NCBI RefSeq assembly: GCF_017315705.1
Contig: NZ_JAFLRF010000002.1
Span: 124,001 to 188,000 of the forward strand
Direction: 5' to 3'
Length of the DNA: 64,000 nt
Source: Trinickia mobilis
GTDB taxonomy: Bacteria > Pseudomonadota > Gammaproteobacteria > Burkholderiales > Burkholderiaceae
Shown one piece after another: positions 25,836-35,871 of this stretch. The position numbers and the translations under genes are program-made. The notes under the pieces were generated by a model. It was given only the letters and a program-made list of their open reading frames with translations. It searched no databases and was not told the origin of the DNA. Numbering within the stretch: the stretch's first letter is position 1; every line of letters begins with the position of its first letter.

Positions 25836-27464
25836 TCAAAGAATGAACCCGGTATTGATGAACTTCGACTGATGGTTGTTGACGATCGAATCGAGCAACG
25901 CTTTGCTTGCATCGGTTTCCTTCGCCGCGACCATCGAGCGGATCGAAAAGCACCGCAGCGCATCGGTCACCGAAAGCGTGCCTTCCGCCGAGTCCTTGCG
26001 CCCCGCGAACGGGAACGTATCGGGCCCGCGCTGGCATTGGCAGTTCAGGTTCACGCGGCACACCTGATTGACGAGCGGATCGACCAGCTCGCCGATCTGT
26101 TCCGGGTTCTGCCCGAAGATGCTGACCTGCTGGCCGTGATCGGAAGTGATCACGTAGTCGAGCGCCGTTTCGAGGTCGTCGAACGGCGCGACCGGAATGA
26201 GCGGCCCGAATTGCTCCTCGCGGTAAAGCATCATGCCTTCGCTCACCGGAAAGACCACCGCGGGATAGAAGAGCGTCTTGCAGAACACGCCGCCGCCTTC
26301 GTTCACCACCGTTGCGCCCTTGGCCCTCGCATCGTCGATGGCCGCGGTCATATAGGCGGTCCGGTGCATGCCGGGCAGCGGCGTGATGTTGACGCCCGCC
26401 TCCCACGGCATGCCGACCTTGAGCTTGCCCAGCTCCTCGACGAACCGCTTCAAGAACGGCTCGACGATCGAACGATGGACGAGCAGCATCTTGAGCGCCG
26501 TGCATCGCTGCCCGTTGAACGACAGCGCGCCGAGCAGGCACTCCTTCACGGTCAGATCGAGATCGGCATCGGGCAGCACGATCGCGGCGTTCTTTGCATC
26601 GAGCCCGAGGATCGCGCGCAGCCGGTGCGACCTCGGATGCTGCTTCTTCAAGTGATCGGCCACCTTGCTCGAGCCGATCAGCGCGAGCACGTCGATCTTG
26701 CCCGATGCGAGCATGTGCGGCACCACGACGGCGCCGGGCGCGTAGATCGTATTGATCACGCCCTTCGGGAACGCGGTGCGAAACGCTTCGAGCAGCGGCT
26801 CGAACAGCAGCGTTCCGTACTGCGGCGGCTTGAACACCACGGTATTGCCCATCAGCAACGCTGGAATCAGCGTCGCGAACGTCTCGTTGAGCGGATAGTT
26901 GTACGGCCCCATGCACAGCACGACGCCAAGCGGCGTGCGGCGGATCTGGCCGATCGTGTGCTCGTTGATGACGAAGCGCGAGTTGCTGTTGTCGAGGTCC
27001 TTTAGGGCGTCGATCGTCTGCACCATGTAGGTGACGGTGCGATCGAATTCCTTGGCGGAATCCGCCGCGCTTTTGCCGATCTCCCACATGATGAGGTTCA
27101 CGATCTCCTTGCGCCGCGCCGCCATTTGCCGGATGAAATCCTGCATGCAGGCGATCCGCTGTGCGACGGTCATCGTCGGCCATTCGCCGCGGCCGTGGTC
27201 GTAGGCACGCACGGCGGCATCGAGCGCGGCATCGCTTTCGGGCTCGCCCATGACCGGGTAGCTGCCGATTTCGACTTGCTCGACTTCGCCGGACGACGCG
27301 CGCACGCAGACCGGGGACAGCACCGTCTTGCATTGGCCGTCCCACGATCTGAATTCGCCGTCGACCAGCGACACGCGCTGATGAATCGGGGCCGGCATGC
27401 CGGCCGTTTCCGGCACTTGGCCTGCTTCGGGAAAGATCTGCTTCAAGTCGTCAAACGTGATCAT
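25836..27464 (-). CDS. GAPN-like aldehyde dehydrogenase, non-canonical general-base position
   Basis: 542-residue member of the aldehyde dehydrogenase superfamily most like NADP-dependent non-phosphorylating glyceraldehyde-3-phosphate dehydrogenase: CQRGPDTFPFAGRKDSAEGT and NGQRCTALK are close to plant/bacterial GapN motifs. Cofactor residues are present: N189 in GPYNYP and K212 in FKPP. The nucleophile is C321. The position expected to hold the general-base Glu (34 residues before the Cys) is G287 in ILGLDAKN, where ordinary enzymes have ELGGKN. It may use another base or have a different activity. ATG at 27464 follows GGAGCGACGCCC. The next gene upstream encodes a DUF1989 protein. Confidence 0.85.
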   Translation of the reverse strand: MITFDDLKQIFPEAGQVPETAGMPAPIHQRVSLVDGEFRSWDGQCKTVLSPVCVRASSGEVEQVEIGSYPVMGEPESDAALDAAVRAYDHGRGEWPTMTVAQRIACMQDFIRQMAARRKEIVNLIMWEIGKSAADSAKEFDRTVTYMVQTIDALKDLDNSNSRFVINEHTIGQIRRTPLGVVLCMGPYNYPLNETFATLIPALLMGNTVVFKPPQYGTLLFEPLLEAFRTAFPKGVINTIYAPGAVVVPHMLASGKIDVLALIGSSKVADHLKKQHPRSHRLRAILGLDAKNAAIVLPDADLDLTVKECLLGALSFNGQRCTALKMLLVHRSIVEPFLKRFVEELGKLKVGMPWEAGVNITPLPGMHRTAYMTAAIDDARAKGATVVNEGGGVFCKTLFYPAVVFPVSEGMMLYREEQFGPLIPVAPFDDLETALDYVITSDHGQQVSIFGQNPEQIGELVDPLVNQVCRVNLNCQCQRGPDTFPFAGRKDSAEGTLSVTDALRCFSIRSMVAAKETDASKALLDSIVNNHQSKFINTGFIL

Positions 27465-27545
27465 GGGCGTCGCTCCGCGTGAGGGTTGTCGGACTTCGCA
27501 GCCATGCTACCGCCAATTGCAGGCGCTCGACGCGAGATTCGAACC

Positions 27546-28400
27546 TCAGCAGCACTTCTTCCAATCGGGCACCTCGACTTTGAGCCCGTGCAGCCCGCGA
27601 TACGCGGCCACTTCCGGCGAATGCCATCCTTCGAGCAATTCAGGCGCCAGGCGATACACCTCGATTCCAAGCGGCCGGCACACGTCGAGCGGATCGCGCG
27701 CATCGGGCCCCCACATCGGCACGGACAAGTCGCCGCCCGGGCAAGTCGAGAGCGCGCACAGCAAGTCGATTTCCGCAAAGAACTCCAGATAATCGCCCTT
27801 CTTCGCCGGGCACGCCTTCATGAAGTACTGATCGTCCAGGTTGAGGCCCGTGCATTGAAAGACGTTGAGCACGTCGTGCACGTCGAACTCGGTGAGCCCA
27901 TACGGCAAGATCGCGCGCGTCAGATTCGAATGGCAATGGAAATGAAAGTCCTCGCCGGTCAGCATCCGGTTCACGTACGGATCGCAGCGCGTGCCGAGCA
28001 GGTCGTGCACGCGGCCGCCGTGCTCGTCGACGCCGTAGTTGGCGAGGCTGTCGCCGGTGATGGTCACCATCGGGCGCAGGAACGGCAGCGTCGACCACAG
28101 GCGGTCGAACGTGCTCACGTGCGCCTGCTGCAATTGCCGCGTGCGCGACGCCCAGAAGCGCTCGCGCGGATCGTGGCGGTTCCACATATTGAGGTCGGCG
28201 ACCTGCGGGCCTTCGATCGTGACGATCCGGAACACGTGGCCGGCCGGCACCGTCCATGCCTGCCCGGAACGGATCGGCACGACGATCGATTCGACGAGCG
28301 TGCGCGTGTCGTGCTGCGAGGCGATGCGGCGGTAGAAGTCGCGGTCGACGTCGAGCGCGGAGCCTTTCGTGACTTGATAAGCGGCGGGATAGTTGAGCAT
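27546..28400 (-). CDS. DUF1989 (urea carboxylase-associated family) protein
   Basis: 284 residues. Recognised by GQAWTVPAGHVFRIVTIEGPQVADLNMWN, the DUF1989 core, with the later DVHDVLNVFQCTG and CPAKKGDYLEFFAEIDLLCALSTCPGGD containing conserved Cys and Glu. Relatives sit beside urea carboxylase or amino-acid genes; none such is here, and function is unknown. ATG at 28400 with AGGAGGACCTCGACC upstream is better than the frame start at 28460. Eighty-one nt separate it from the aldehyde dehydrogenase gene, so cotranscription is likely. Confidence 0.85.
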   Translation of the reverse strand: MLNYPAAYQVTKGSALDVDRDFYRRIASQHDTRTLVESIVVPIRSGQAWTVPAGHVFRIVTIEGPQVADLNMWNRHDPRERFWASRTRQLQQAHVSTFDRLWSTLPFLRPMVTITGDSLANYGVDEHGGRVHDLLGTRCDPYVNRMLTGEDFHFHCHSNLTRAILPYGLTEFDVHDVLNVFQCTGLNLDDQYFMKACPAKKGDYLEFFAEIDLLCALSTCPGGDLSVPMWGPDARDPLDVCRPLGIEVYRLAPELLEGWHSPEVAAYRGLHGLKVEVPDWKKCC

Positions 28401-28725
28401 GGTCGAGGTCCTCCTTGGCACGGTTGAGCGCGACGCGAAAGCTGCCGAATCGCTGAACAAAACGGAAGCGTCAAGCGAACATTAAAGCGCTTTCGGGAAC
28501 GGCCCGCACTTAGTGCCCTAGGCGGCCCCTTCAAAGCTCCAGCCGTCCGCTGAACCTGAACTCGCGCGCCGCTTCGATCGTCACGAACGGCAGATCGGTA
28601 ATGCGAATTATTAACAGCAGAAAATATTTCTAGACGCTTACGACGGCCGTTTGCGCTCGCCCGATGCGGGCAGCCAAGCGCACAATGACCGGCTCGATTC
28701 CCGCTTATCCGCCTGGAGACAACCT
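28401..28725. other. Divergent intergenic region, 325 nt
   Basis: Separates the DUF1989 gene (minus) from the LysE exporter gene (plus). The segment around 28600-28635 is A/T-rich (GCGAATTATTAACAGCAG, AAATATTTCTAGAC) and suited to promoters. No gene or convincing operator seen. Confidence 0.5.
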
Positions 28726-29364
28726 ATGACCGCAACAACGGCGATCGCCACCATCCTGGCCACGCTGCTGGTGGGCGCCATGAGCCCGGGTCCTAGCTTC
28801 ATCATGGTCGCGAGAAACGCCATCGGCCTGTCGCGGCGCGACGGGCTGGCGACGGCATTGGGGATGGGAATCGGCGGCGTCTGCTTCAGCAGCCTCGCGC
28901 TGGTCGGGCTGTACTCGCTGCTGCAGTCGGTCGAGTGGCTGTACGCCGGCCTCAAGGTGGCGGGCGGCGCTTACCTCGTCTACATGGCGGCGAGAATCTG
29001 GCGCGGCGCGTCCACGCCGCTTGCGCTCACGAGCGAGCGCGCCTCGGGCCGCGGCGACGCGCGCAAGTCGTTCTGGATCGGGCTCAGCACGCAGTTGAGC
29101 AACCCGAAGACGGCCATCTTCTACGGCAGCATCTTTGCCGCGCTGCTGCCGCAGCATCCGCCGCTGTGGGCTTACTTCATTCTTCCACCGGCCGTGTTCA
29201 CGATCGAAGCCGGCTGGTACACGGTGGTCGCGCTGTGCTTTTCGAGCCGTCGGCCGCGTGAACTCTATCTGAGCTGGAAGACCGGAATCGACCGCATTGC
29301 GGCGGGGGCGATCGCCGCGCTGGGCCTGCGCTTGATGTTCACTGCGTTCAAGCGCGGGATTTGA
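28726..29364 (+). CDS. LysE/RhtB family exporter
   Basis: Amino-acid or small-metabolite exporter, 212 residues with about six membrane helices. MSPGPSFIMVARNAIGLSRRDGLATALGMGIG is the N-terminal LysE/RhtB signature, and LSTQLSNPKTAIFYGSIFAALLP the second. ATG at 28726 follows CTGGAGAC. It lies divergent to the DUF1989 gene; a link in nitrogen-compound handling is possible but not shown. Confidence 0.92.
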   Translation: MTATTAIATILATLLVGAMSPGPSFIMVARNAIGLSRRDGLATALGMGIGGVCFSSLALVGLYSLLQSVEWLYAGLKVAGGAYLVYMAARIWRGASTPLALTSERASGRGDARKSFWIGLSTQLSNPKTAIFYGSIFAALLPQHPPLWAYFILPPAVFTIEAGWYTVVALCFSSRRPRELYLSWKTGIDRIAAGAIAALGLRLMFTAFKRGI

Positions 29365-29682
29365 TGGGTTGAGGCCATCGCCGGTCACGGCGTCGGCGAG
29401 CTCATCGGGCAGGCGCGGACCGTGGGTTCGGTTCTCCTCGGTTGATCGAGCATTGCATTCGTCAAGCGCTTACGAAAGCAGCCGCTTTCGTGCTGCTCAC
29501 GATTCAGCGATAACCGCGCATCGGACATTCCCTTAGACGCATTTTTCCCCCTTCAGAACTCAAGAAAGGCGCCGATAACGCAGGGACGCGGCGGAATCGA
29601 AGGCTTAAGGCAAAAGCCTGCGCGGCATCCGGCGGTTGCCGGTCACCCTTCCCGTCGTCGTATAGCGAATCGAGGTGAAATC
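29365..29682. other. Intergenic region, 318 nt, with two hairpins
   Basis: Between the exporter and the Pro/Gln-rich protein gene. Holds ACGAAAGC-AGCC-GCTTTCGT at 29472-29491 (8-bp arms) and AGGCTT-N7-AAGCCT near 29602-29620. Neither is followed by a T-run, so they may be operators or Rho-dependent ends rather than classical terminators. Confidence 0.45.
29472..29491. repeat. Perfect inverted repeat ACGAAAGC-N4-GCTTTCGT
   Basis: Eight-base arms with a 4-nt loop, 108 nt after the exporter stop. It forms a strong hairpin in either strand but has no T-tract. Confidence 0.5.
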
Positions 29683-30489
29683 ATGGGAATGAAATTGGCG
29701 CTTGGGGTGTCGATGGCACTGGTGTCGTTGACGGGCGTGCTGCATTCGGCGCCCGCGCTCGCCGATGGTCCGAAAGCGGCTTACGACAATGGCGGCGTGG
29801 CCGATGCGTCGCTCGATCCGGGCGAAGAGCGCATGACCGCCGACGAAGAAAACAACGCGCGCCTCAAAGACCTGAGCGACGCGTATCACAACGGCTACAA
29901 CGCGCGCGCGAAAGAAGACGCCGAAACGTATGCGTCGCTGCGCGATCAGTTGAAACGTCCGCCGCAGCAGCAAGCGTCGTCCCAGCTCATGCCGCCGCTG
30001 CCGGAAGGCGCGCCTCCGGGCCAGGAAAACGCGCAGATCAGACCGGTGCAGAAGCCTCAGGTTGCGCAGCGCGCGTTGCAGCCGCAGCCGCAACAACCGC
30101 AGTATCAGCAAGCCTATCAGCAGCCGCAGTACGCGCCGCCTGCACCGCCGCCGCAAGCGCCGCGGTATCAAGCGGCACCTCAGTACGCCGCTGCGCCGGC
30201 CTATCAAGAAGTCGCGCAGGCATATCAGGAGCCTGCGTACGAAGAAGAGGCGTACGAACCGCCGCCGCCTCCGCCGCCGCAGACCTATCAATATGTGCCG
30301 GTCTACACGCAGACCGCTTATGTGCCGCAGCCGCCGGTTCAGGCATTGGTGCAGCCCGTGGTGACGATTGCGCGCCCGGTTGCGTATCCGGTGTATCGGT
30401 CCGCCTACTGGGCGCCGCGCTACCGGCGCGCGTACGCGGTCCGCTATGGCTATCCGGTTCAAATGGCCGGGTACGCCGGCTGGGAGTAA
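29683..30489 (+). CDS. Secreted Pro/Gln/Tyr-rich protein of unknown function
   Basis: 268 residues. Signal peptide MGMKLALGVSMALVSLTGVL ending ALADG, so exported. Residues about 30-90 are charged (GEERMTADEENNARLKDLSD); about 95-215 are low-complexity with repeated PQYQQ, YQEPAYEEE and runs of proline; the end (about 225-268) is rich in Tyr/Arg/Pro (PVYRSAYWAPRYRRAYA). GAGGTGAAATC precedes the ATG. The pattern resembles cell-envelope or surface-exposed disordered proteins. No family recognised. Confidence 0.75.
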   Translation: MGMKLALGVSMALVSLTGVLHSAPALADGPKAAYDNGGVADASLDPGEERMTADEENNARLKDLSDAYHNGYNARAKEDAETYASLRDQLKRPPQQQASSQLMPPLPEGAPPGQENAQIRPVQKPQVAQRALQPQPQQPQYQQAYQQPQYAPPAPPPQAPRYQAAPQYAAAPAYQEVAQAYQEPAYEEEAYEPPPPPPPQTYQYVPVYTQTAYVPQPPVQALVQPVVTIARPVAYPVYRSAYWAPRYRRAYAVRYGYPVQMAGYAGWE

Positions 30490-30611
30490 GCCGGTCCCCG
30501 TCCGGCGAATGCGGCGCGAGCGTTCAACGCGCTTCCGAAAGCTTCGCCACGCAGCGTTCAGCAGGAGCGCCCAGCGCGAGCCGACCGCGGCGACGAGCGC
30601 AGCCTTGGCCG

Positions 30612-32819
30612 TCAAGCCTCGCTTTTCCCCTCGAACGGCAGCGCATGAAACCGCTTGCCCGTGGCCGCAAAAATCGCGTTTGCAACCGCGGGCCCGACCG
30701 GCGCCACCCCCGGCTCGCCCACGCCGGTCGGCGCCTCGCCCGACGGCACGATATACACCTCGACCTTCGGCATGGCGTTCATGCGCAGCACGTGGTAGCC
30801 GTCGAAGTTGTTCTGCTCGACGCGCCCGTCCTTGAGCGTGATGGCGCCGTACAGCACGGCCCCGAGACCGAACCCGATGCCGCCTTGCATCTGCGCCGCG
30901 ATGATGTCGGGGTTGATCGGCGTGCCGCAATCCACCGCGCACACCACGCGATCGACCTTGACCTTGCCGTCCTTGTCGACGGTCACTTCGGCGACCTGCG
31001 CGACGTAGGTATTGAACGCTTCGGCGACCGCGATGCCGCGGCCCTTGCCCGCAGGCAACGGCGTGCTGCTCCAGCCTGCGCGCTCGGCCGCCAGCTCGAG
31101 CACCGCCTTCATGCGCGGCTCGTGCGCAAGCAGGTTGCGCCGGAACGTGTACGGGTCCTGGCCGGCCGCGTGCGCCACTTCGTCCATGAAGGCTTCGACG
31201 GCAAACGCGGTATGCGAGCTGCCGACGACTCGCCACCACAGCACCGGCACCCCCGTTTGCGTCGTCGTCAATTCCACGGAGACGTTCGGAATCGCGTAGG
31301 CGATGTTCGCGGCGCCCTCGACTGAAGTCGAATCGATGCCGTCCTTGACCATCGCCGAGAACGGCGTGCCCGCGAGGATGGACTGCCCGACGATGTGGTG
31401 ATGCCAGCCGGTCAATTGGCCGTTGGCGTCGAGGCCCGCTTCGAGCTTGTGGAAGTACATCGGGCGATAGAGGCCGCCGTGGATGTCGTCCTCGCGCGTC
31501 CATTGCAGCTTGACGGGCGTGCCGTTCGCGCCGAGCGCCTTCGCGATCGACACCGCTTCGACGATGTAGTCCGAACCCGGATTCGCGCGCCGCCCGAAGC
31601 TGCCGCCCGCATAGAGCGTGTGGATGCTCACCTTCTCGGGCGGCAGGCCCGCCGTGTGCGCGGCGTTCGCCTGATCGACCGTCTGGAACTGGTCGCCCGC
31701 CCAGATCTCGCAACTGTCCGCCGTGAGCTTGACGACCGCGTCGAGCGGCTCCATCGGCGCATGGGCGAGGTACGGAAATTCGTAGGTGGCCGAAATTTTC
31801 TTCGCGGCGCCCTCGATCGCTTGCGGCGCATCGCCCGCGACGTGCGCCGGACGGCCCGGCTGTTCGGCAAGCCGGCGGTACGCGTTCATGATGTCCGCGG
31901 AGCTGCGCTTTTCCGCGTGCGTGTCGTCCCACTCGACCTTGAGCGCATCGCGTCCCTGCTTCGCCGCCCAGAAGCTCTTCCCGACGACGGCAACACCGCG
32001 CGGCACCTGCACGACGTCCACCACGCCGGGCACGGCCTTGGTTGCGGACGCATCGAAAGACTTGACCGTCGCGCCGAACTGCGGCGGACGCTGGAGCAGC
32101 GCCACGAGCATGCCGGGGAACGTGACGTCGATCGTGAACTGCGCCGTGCCGTTCGACTTCGCCGCCGCGTCCACGCGCGGGACCTGCGTGCCGATCAGCT
32201 TGAACGCCTTGGGGTCTTTGAGCGTGACGGTATCCGGCACGGGCAGCTTGGCCGCGGCGGTTGCCAGCGAACCGTACGTCGCGCGGCGTCCGCTCGCCGG
32301 GTGATGGACGCTGCCGCGTTCCGTGCGCAGATCCGCGGCCGGCACGCGCCATTTCGCGGCCGCCGCCGAGACCAGCATCGCACGCCCTTTCGCCCCGGCT
32401 TGGCGCAGTTGCATCCACGAATTCGACATGGCCGAGCTGCCGCCCGTGCCCTGTATCGTGCCGAACGCGAGATTCGCGTAGCGCTTCGCATCGGCCGGCG
32501 CGCTCTCGACGCGAACCTGCGCCCAGTCGGCGTCGAGTTCTTCAGCGACGATCGTCGCGATGCCGGTGTAGGCGCCTTGGCCCAACTCGACGTGCTTCGC
32601 GATCACGGTCACGCTGTCGTCGGTCCCGATGCGCAGGAAGGCGTTGGGCGTGAAGGCGCCCCCCGCCTGAGTGGCAGCGGCCGCGAACGCGCGCCGCGCC
32701 GGGCCGGCCCATTCGAAGCCGATGGTGAGCGCCAGCGCGGCCGCGGTGCCCGCGCCCTTGAGAAAGCTGCGCCGCGCCGGACGCTCGGCGTCAACGATAT
32801 CGGTCGTGTCGGTCGTCAT
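30612..32819 (-). CDS. Molybdopterin-binding hydroxylase large subunit (IorB-like)
   Basis: 735 residues, xanthine-dehydrogenase-family molybdenum subunit of the isoquinoline 1-oxidoreductase type. Twin-arginine signal [16 protein letters not shown] predicts export as a folded complex with its partner. [35 protein letters not shown] and [20 protein letters not shown] (the catalytic GE(P)G-type loop with Glu) are diagnostic. It starts 3 nt after the small-subunit stop. There is no FAD subunit, as in IorAB, so electrons probably go to a cytochrome. Substrate unknown; N-heterocycles or aldehydes are typical. Confidence 0.9.
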   Translation of the reverse strand: MTTDTTDIVDAERPARRSFLKGAGTAAALALTIGFEWAGPARRAFAAAATQAGGAFTPNAFLRIGTDDSVTVIAKHVELGQGAYTGIATIVAEELDADWAQVRVESAPADAKRYANLAFGTIQGTGGSSAMSNSWMQLRQAGAKGRAMLVSAAAAKWRVPAADLRTERGSVHHPASGRRATYGSLATAAAKLPVPDTVTLKDPKAFKLIGTQVPRVDAAAKSNGTAQFTIDVTFPGMLVALLQRPPQFGATVKSFDASATKAVPGVVDVVQVPRGVAVVGKSFWAAKQGRDALKVEWDDTHAEKRSSADIMNAYRRLAEQPGRPAHVAGDAPQAIEGAAKKISATYEFPYLAHAPMEPLDAVVKLTADSCEIWAGDQFQTVDQANAAHTAGLPPEKVSIHTLYAGGSFGRRANPGSDYIVEAVSIAKALGANGTPVKLQWTREDDIHGGLYRPMYFHKLEAGLDANGQLTGWHHHIVGQSILAGTPFSAMVKDGIDSTSVEGAANIAYAIPNVSVELTTTQTGVPVLWWRVVGSSHTAFAVEAFMDEVAHAAGQDPYTFRRNLLAHEPRMKAVLELAAERAGWSSTPLPAGKGRGIAVAEAFNTYVAQVAEVTVDKDGKVKVDRVVCAVDCGTPINPDIIAAQMQGGIGFGLGAVLYGAITLKDGRVEQNNFDGYHVLRMNAMPKVEVYIVPSGEAPTGVGEPGVAPVGPAVANAIFAATGKRFHALPFEGKSEA

Positions 32820-32822
32820 GGT

Positions 32823-33284
32823 TCATCCCTTGATCGAGTCGGCGGCGCTGTGGATGGCCGCGCGAATGCGGGCGTAGGTCGCGCAGCGGCAGAGGTTGCC
32901 GTTCATCGCGGCGTCGATGTCGGCATCGGTGGGCGCGGGGTTTTGCTCCAGAAGCGCCGACGCCGACATGATCTGCCCGGACTGGCAGTAGCCGCACTGC
33001 GGCACCTGGAGCTTGACCCACGCCGCCTGCACGGCCTTCGCGGGCTTGCTCTCCAGGCCTTCGATGGTGGTCACGTGCCGGCCGGCGACGGCCGCGAGCG
33101 GCAGGACGCACGAGCGCGTGGCCTGGCCTTCGAGATGGACCGTGCACGCGCCGCATTGCGCCATGCCGCAGCCGAACTTGGTGCCGTGCAGTCCCGCGAC
33201 TTCGCGGATGGCCCACAGCAACGGCATGTTGGGATCGGCATCCAGCGTGGTGGGCTTGCCGTTGAGAATGAAGGAGGTGGACAT
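32823..33284 (-). CDS. [2Fe-2S] subunit of molybdenum hydroxylase (IorA-like)
   Basis: 153-residue electron-transfer subunit with two [2Fe-2S] centres. Plant-type cluster: [17 protein letters not shown] plus a later Cys in TRSCVLPL. Second cluster: [19 protein letters not shown] and [16 protein letters not shown]. Start at 33284 follows AGCCGTCG and matches the usual N-terminus ([14 protein letters not shown]). First gene of the pair with the large subunit and divergent from an MFS gene by 242 nt. It lacks its own export signal and would travel with the large subunit. Confidence 0.93.
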   Translation of the reverse strand: MSTSFILNGKPTTLDADPNMPLLWAIREVAGLHGTKFGCGMAQCGACTVHLEGQATRSCVLPLAAVAGRHVTTIEGLESKPAKAVQAAWVKLQVPQCGYCQSGQIMSASALLEQNPAPTDADIDAAMNGNLCRCATYARIRAAIHSAADSIKG

Positions 33285-33526
33285 CGACGGCTCCGTGGGT
33301 TGTGCTCGGAACCGGTGGAGTGTGCCGCGATCGAGGACGATTGTCTTGGTTCGATTCTCTGAATTTCTTGCCCAATCCTGTTGAGCGCGAGCCGCCGCAC
33401 AGGCAGCGGGTTTCGCGGCGAGGCGGCATAAAGATTTCCGTCCGCCGGCCGTAAAGATGGGCACGTCATGTTCCATTCGGCGCGCCGCGCGCCGGCATCC
33501 CGGAGAGCCGCACGCCGCCCCCGCTC

Positions 33527-34840
33527 ATGCACAACGTCGCCGACAAGATAGCCGTCCCGGCCCGAGCCGATTTCACGCGATTCATCGTCGCGATCGTGAT
33601 CGGCAACGGCTTCGTCGCGTACGACTTCACGGTCTACAGCTTCTCCGCGGTCCTGATCGGCAAGCTTTACTTTCCGTCGGGCAGCCCCGCGTCGTCGGTG
33701 CTGCTTTCGCTCGCCACCTTCGGCGCGGGCTTCGTGATGCGGCCGCTCGGCGCGATCCTGATCGGCCATATCGCCGACACGCGCGGCCGCAAAGCCGGCA
33801 TGACCGTTTCCCTGCTGCTGATGACGATCGGCACCTGGACGATCGCGTGCTTGCCGACGGCTGCGTCGATCGGCCCCGCAGCGACCGTGCTCATGGTGGC
33901 CGCGCGATTGATACAGGGGCTCGCGGCGGGCGGCGAGATCGGGCCCGCGTCCGCGACGCTGATGGAGTCGGTGCCAGAGGAACGGCGCTGCTTCATGGTG
34001 AGCTGGCGCGGCGCGAGTCAGGGCGCGGCGGCGTTCGCGGCGGCGCTGGCCGGGGCGCTCACCATCGCGCTCTTGTCGCCCGCGGCCATGCAGGACTGGG
34101 GATGGCGCGTTCCTTTCGCGCTCGGCGGCCTGATCGGCCCGGTCGGCTGGTATCTGCGCCGCCGCATGCCGGCCGCGAGCGCGGATCGGCAGCCGCGCGA
34201 AGTCACGCCCGCGCGCTTGCTTGCCGAGCATCCGCGCACGCTCGTCTACGGCATCCTGAACATGGCCGCGTCTTCGGTGAGCATCTACCTGACGGTGTTC
34301 TACATGCCGGCCTACCTGGTTCGGACGCTGCACCGCCCTCCTGCCATCAGCATGCTGACCGCCTGCCTGTCGGGTCTCGCGATCCTGGTGACGACACCGC
34401 TCGTTGCCCGCGCCGCCGACCGGCACGCGAGCCGCAAGACGCTTCAGTACGTGTTGCTCGCGGCGTCGCTGGCTGCGGCCTACCCGACCTTCTGGGCGCT
34501 GACCCACGGTGCCGGCGACGTCGCCGCGCTCGTCATCATCACGGCCTACGTGGCGATTGCGGTGAACAACGCCGGCGCGAGCTCGACGATGATGCTCGAA
34601 GCGTTTCCGCGGCATCGGCGCGCGGCGGGCCTTGCCGTGATCTACGCTTTAGGCGTGGTGATATTCGGCGGATTCTCGCCGTTCCTGGTGACATGGCTCA
34701 TCGAGCTGACGCGCAACCCGATGATTCCCGCGTGGTATCTGATGGCCGCGACGGTCGTCACGCTCATCGGCTTGCACCGCTTTCCCGAGCCCGGCCGATC
34801 GACCGCTGCGCGTGCGCGAAGCGAGCGCGAGACCGACTAA
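33527..34840 (+). CDS. MFS transporter, MHS-like
   Basis: 437-residue carrier. It follows the MHS layout (YDFTVYSFSAVLIGKLYFPSG, IGHIADTRGRKAG, AARLIQGLAAGGEIGPASA) but TM1 has GNGFVAYDF in place of the usual VLEWYDF, so the conserved Glu is missing. It is divergent from the IorAB genes, which suggests import of their substrate. The stop overlaps the convergent AraC gene by 4 nt. Confidence 0.88.
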   Translation: MHNVADKIAVPARADFTRFIVAIVIGNGFVAYDFTVYSFSAVLIGKLYFPSGSPASSVLLSLATFGAGFVMRPLGAILIGHIADTRGRKAGMTVSLLLMTIGTWTIACLPTAASIGPAATVLMVAARLIQGLAAGGEIGPASATLMESVPEERRCFMVSWRGASQGAAAFAAALAGALTIALLSPAAMQDWGWRVPFALGGLIGPVGWYLRRRMPAASADRQPREVTPARLLAEHPRTLVYGILNMAASSVSIYLTVFYMPAYLVRTLHRPPAISMLTACLSGLAILVTTPLVARAADRHASRKTLQYVLLAASLAAAYPTFWALTHGAGDVAALVIITAYVAIAVNNAGASSTMMLEAFPRHRRAAGLAVIYALGVVIFGGFSPFLVTWLIELTRNPMIPAWYLMAATVVTLIGLHRFPEPGRSTAARARSERETD

Positions 34841-35871
34841 GCCGATACGCCGCCATGCTGCAGCACGAGCGCGCGTTCGCGCATTTCCTGCGGACTCATC
34901 TCGAACGCGCGGCGAAACGCACGTGAGAAATCCGATGTGCTGTTAAAGCCGAGCCCGTAGGCGATTTCCGTGATCTGGAGATGCGGGTAGCGCACCAATT
35001 CGTCCGCCGCTTCCCTGAGCCTGCGATTGCGAATGTATACGCCGAGTCCGCCCTCGTGCTCGAACCAGCGATAGATCGTCGAGCGCTTCAAGCACAGGCC
35101 GTCGACGACGCTCGCGGGCGTCAGGTCGCTCCGGTGCAAGTTGGCTTCGACGTAGCGCCGAATTTGCCCCATGACCGCCGTCTGCAGCGCCGCACGGCTC
35201 GACCCCGTCAGGCGTGACTGCTCTCGAAACGCCGCGATCAGAAGCTCGGCGCCGGCGTTCATTGCGCCGGCTGCGCTGTCGCGATCGAGTGTCGGCATCT
35301 CCCTGACGATCGCCGCCACGTGATCCAGGATCAGACGCGCAAGCTGCGACTCCTGCGGGACGACCCGGCCATGAATCGAATCGACGTCCGGCAGCCCTGC
35401 GGCCACGATCTGCCTCGGCACGAACAGCGTCAGCACGCGGCAGGCGCGACGTTCGACCTTGAACGGCTGGTTCAAGTCGAGCGCGACGATGCCCTGCTGC
35501 GGATCGGCGGCACTGCGCTTCTTGTGCATGCCCATGAGGTTGCCGATTCCGCCCTCCAAGAACATATGAAAGCCGATGTTCCGATTCGCGTCGGTGGAAA
35601 CGCGCGCGACCGAGCGCTCGAGGACCATCGCGTCGGTGCTGCAATCGGTGAAAGCCAGCCCGCCAATTCCATAAAAGTCGATATGGCCGTCGAACCCGTC
35701 GGCCAGCTGCCGCTTCGAAGGCGGCACGTCGACCACGTGCCCCACCCGCCCGCGCCAGGCCAGCAATTGCTCGTCGGCGGTGAACGAACGCGTGCTGAAG
35801 GTGTGCGTCACGACGCCGTCGCGAAGTGCGGCGTCGCGGGCGGATCCGTTCGGCGTCGAGCGTTCGGTCAT
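34837..35871 (-). CDS. AraC-family transcriptional regulator
   Basis: 344 residues. C-terminal pair of helix-turn-helix motifs: CLKRSTIYRWFEHEGGLGVY and ITEIAYGLGFNSTSDFSRAF, followed by FEMSPQEMRERA. The N-terminal half matches the AraC-binding-like domain of FeaR/AraC-type activators with ligand-sensing folds. ATG at 35871 preceded by AAAGGCACC is chosen over the upstream TTG. Converges with the MFS gene and lies near IorAB, so it may regulate that unit; nothing in sequence proves it. Confidence 0.9.
   Translation of the reverse strand: MTERSTPNGSARDAALRDGVVTHTFSTRSFTADEQLLAWRGRVGHVVDVPPSKRQLADGFDGHIDFYGIGGLAFTDCSTDAMVLERSVARVSTDANRNIGFHMFLEGGIGNLMGMHKKRSAADPQQGIVALDLNQPFKVERRACRVLTLFVPRQIVAAGLPDVDSIHGRVVPQESQLARLILDHVAAIVREMPTLDRDSAAGAMNAGAELLIAAFREQSRLTGSSRAALQTAVMGQIRRYVEANLHRSDLTPASVVDGLCLKRSTIYRWFEHEGGLGVYIRNRRLREAADELVRYPHLQITEIAYGLGFNSTSDFSRAFRRAFEMSPQEMRERALVLQHGGVSA

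Noticed and set aside
25137-27005. 622-codon plus-strand frame opposite the aldehyde dehydrogenase gene
   Set aside because: Composition is Arg/His/Glu-rich without any protein motif and the other strand has a complete enzyme.
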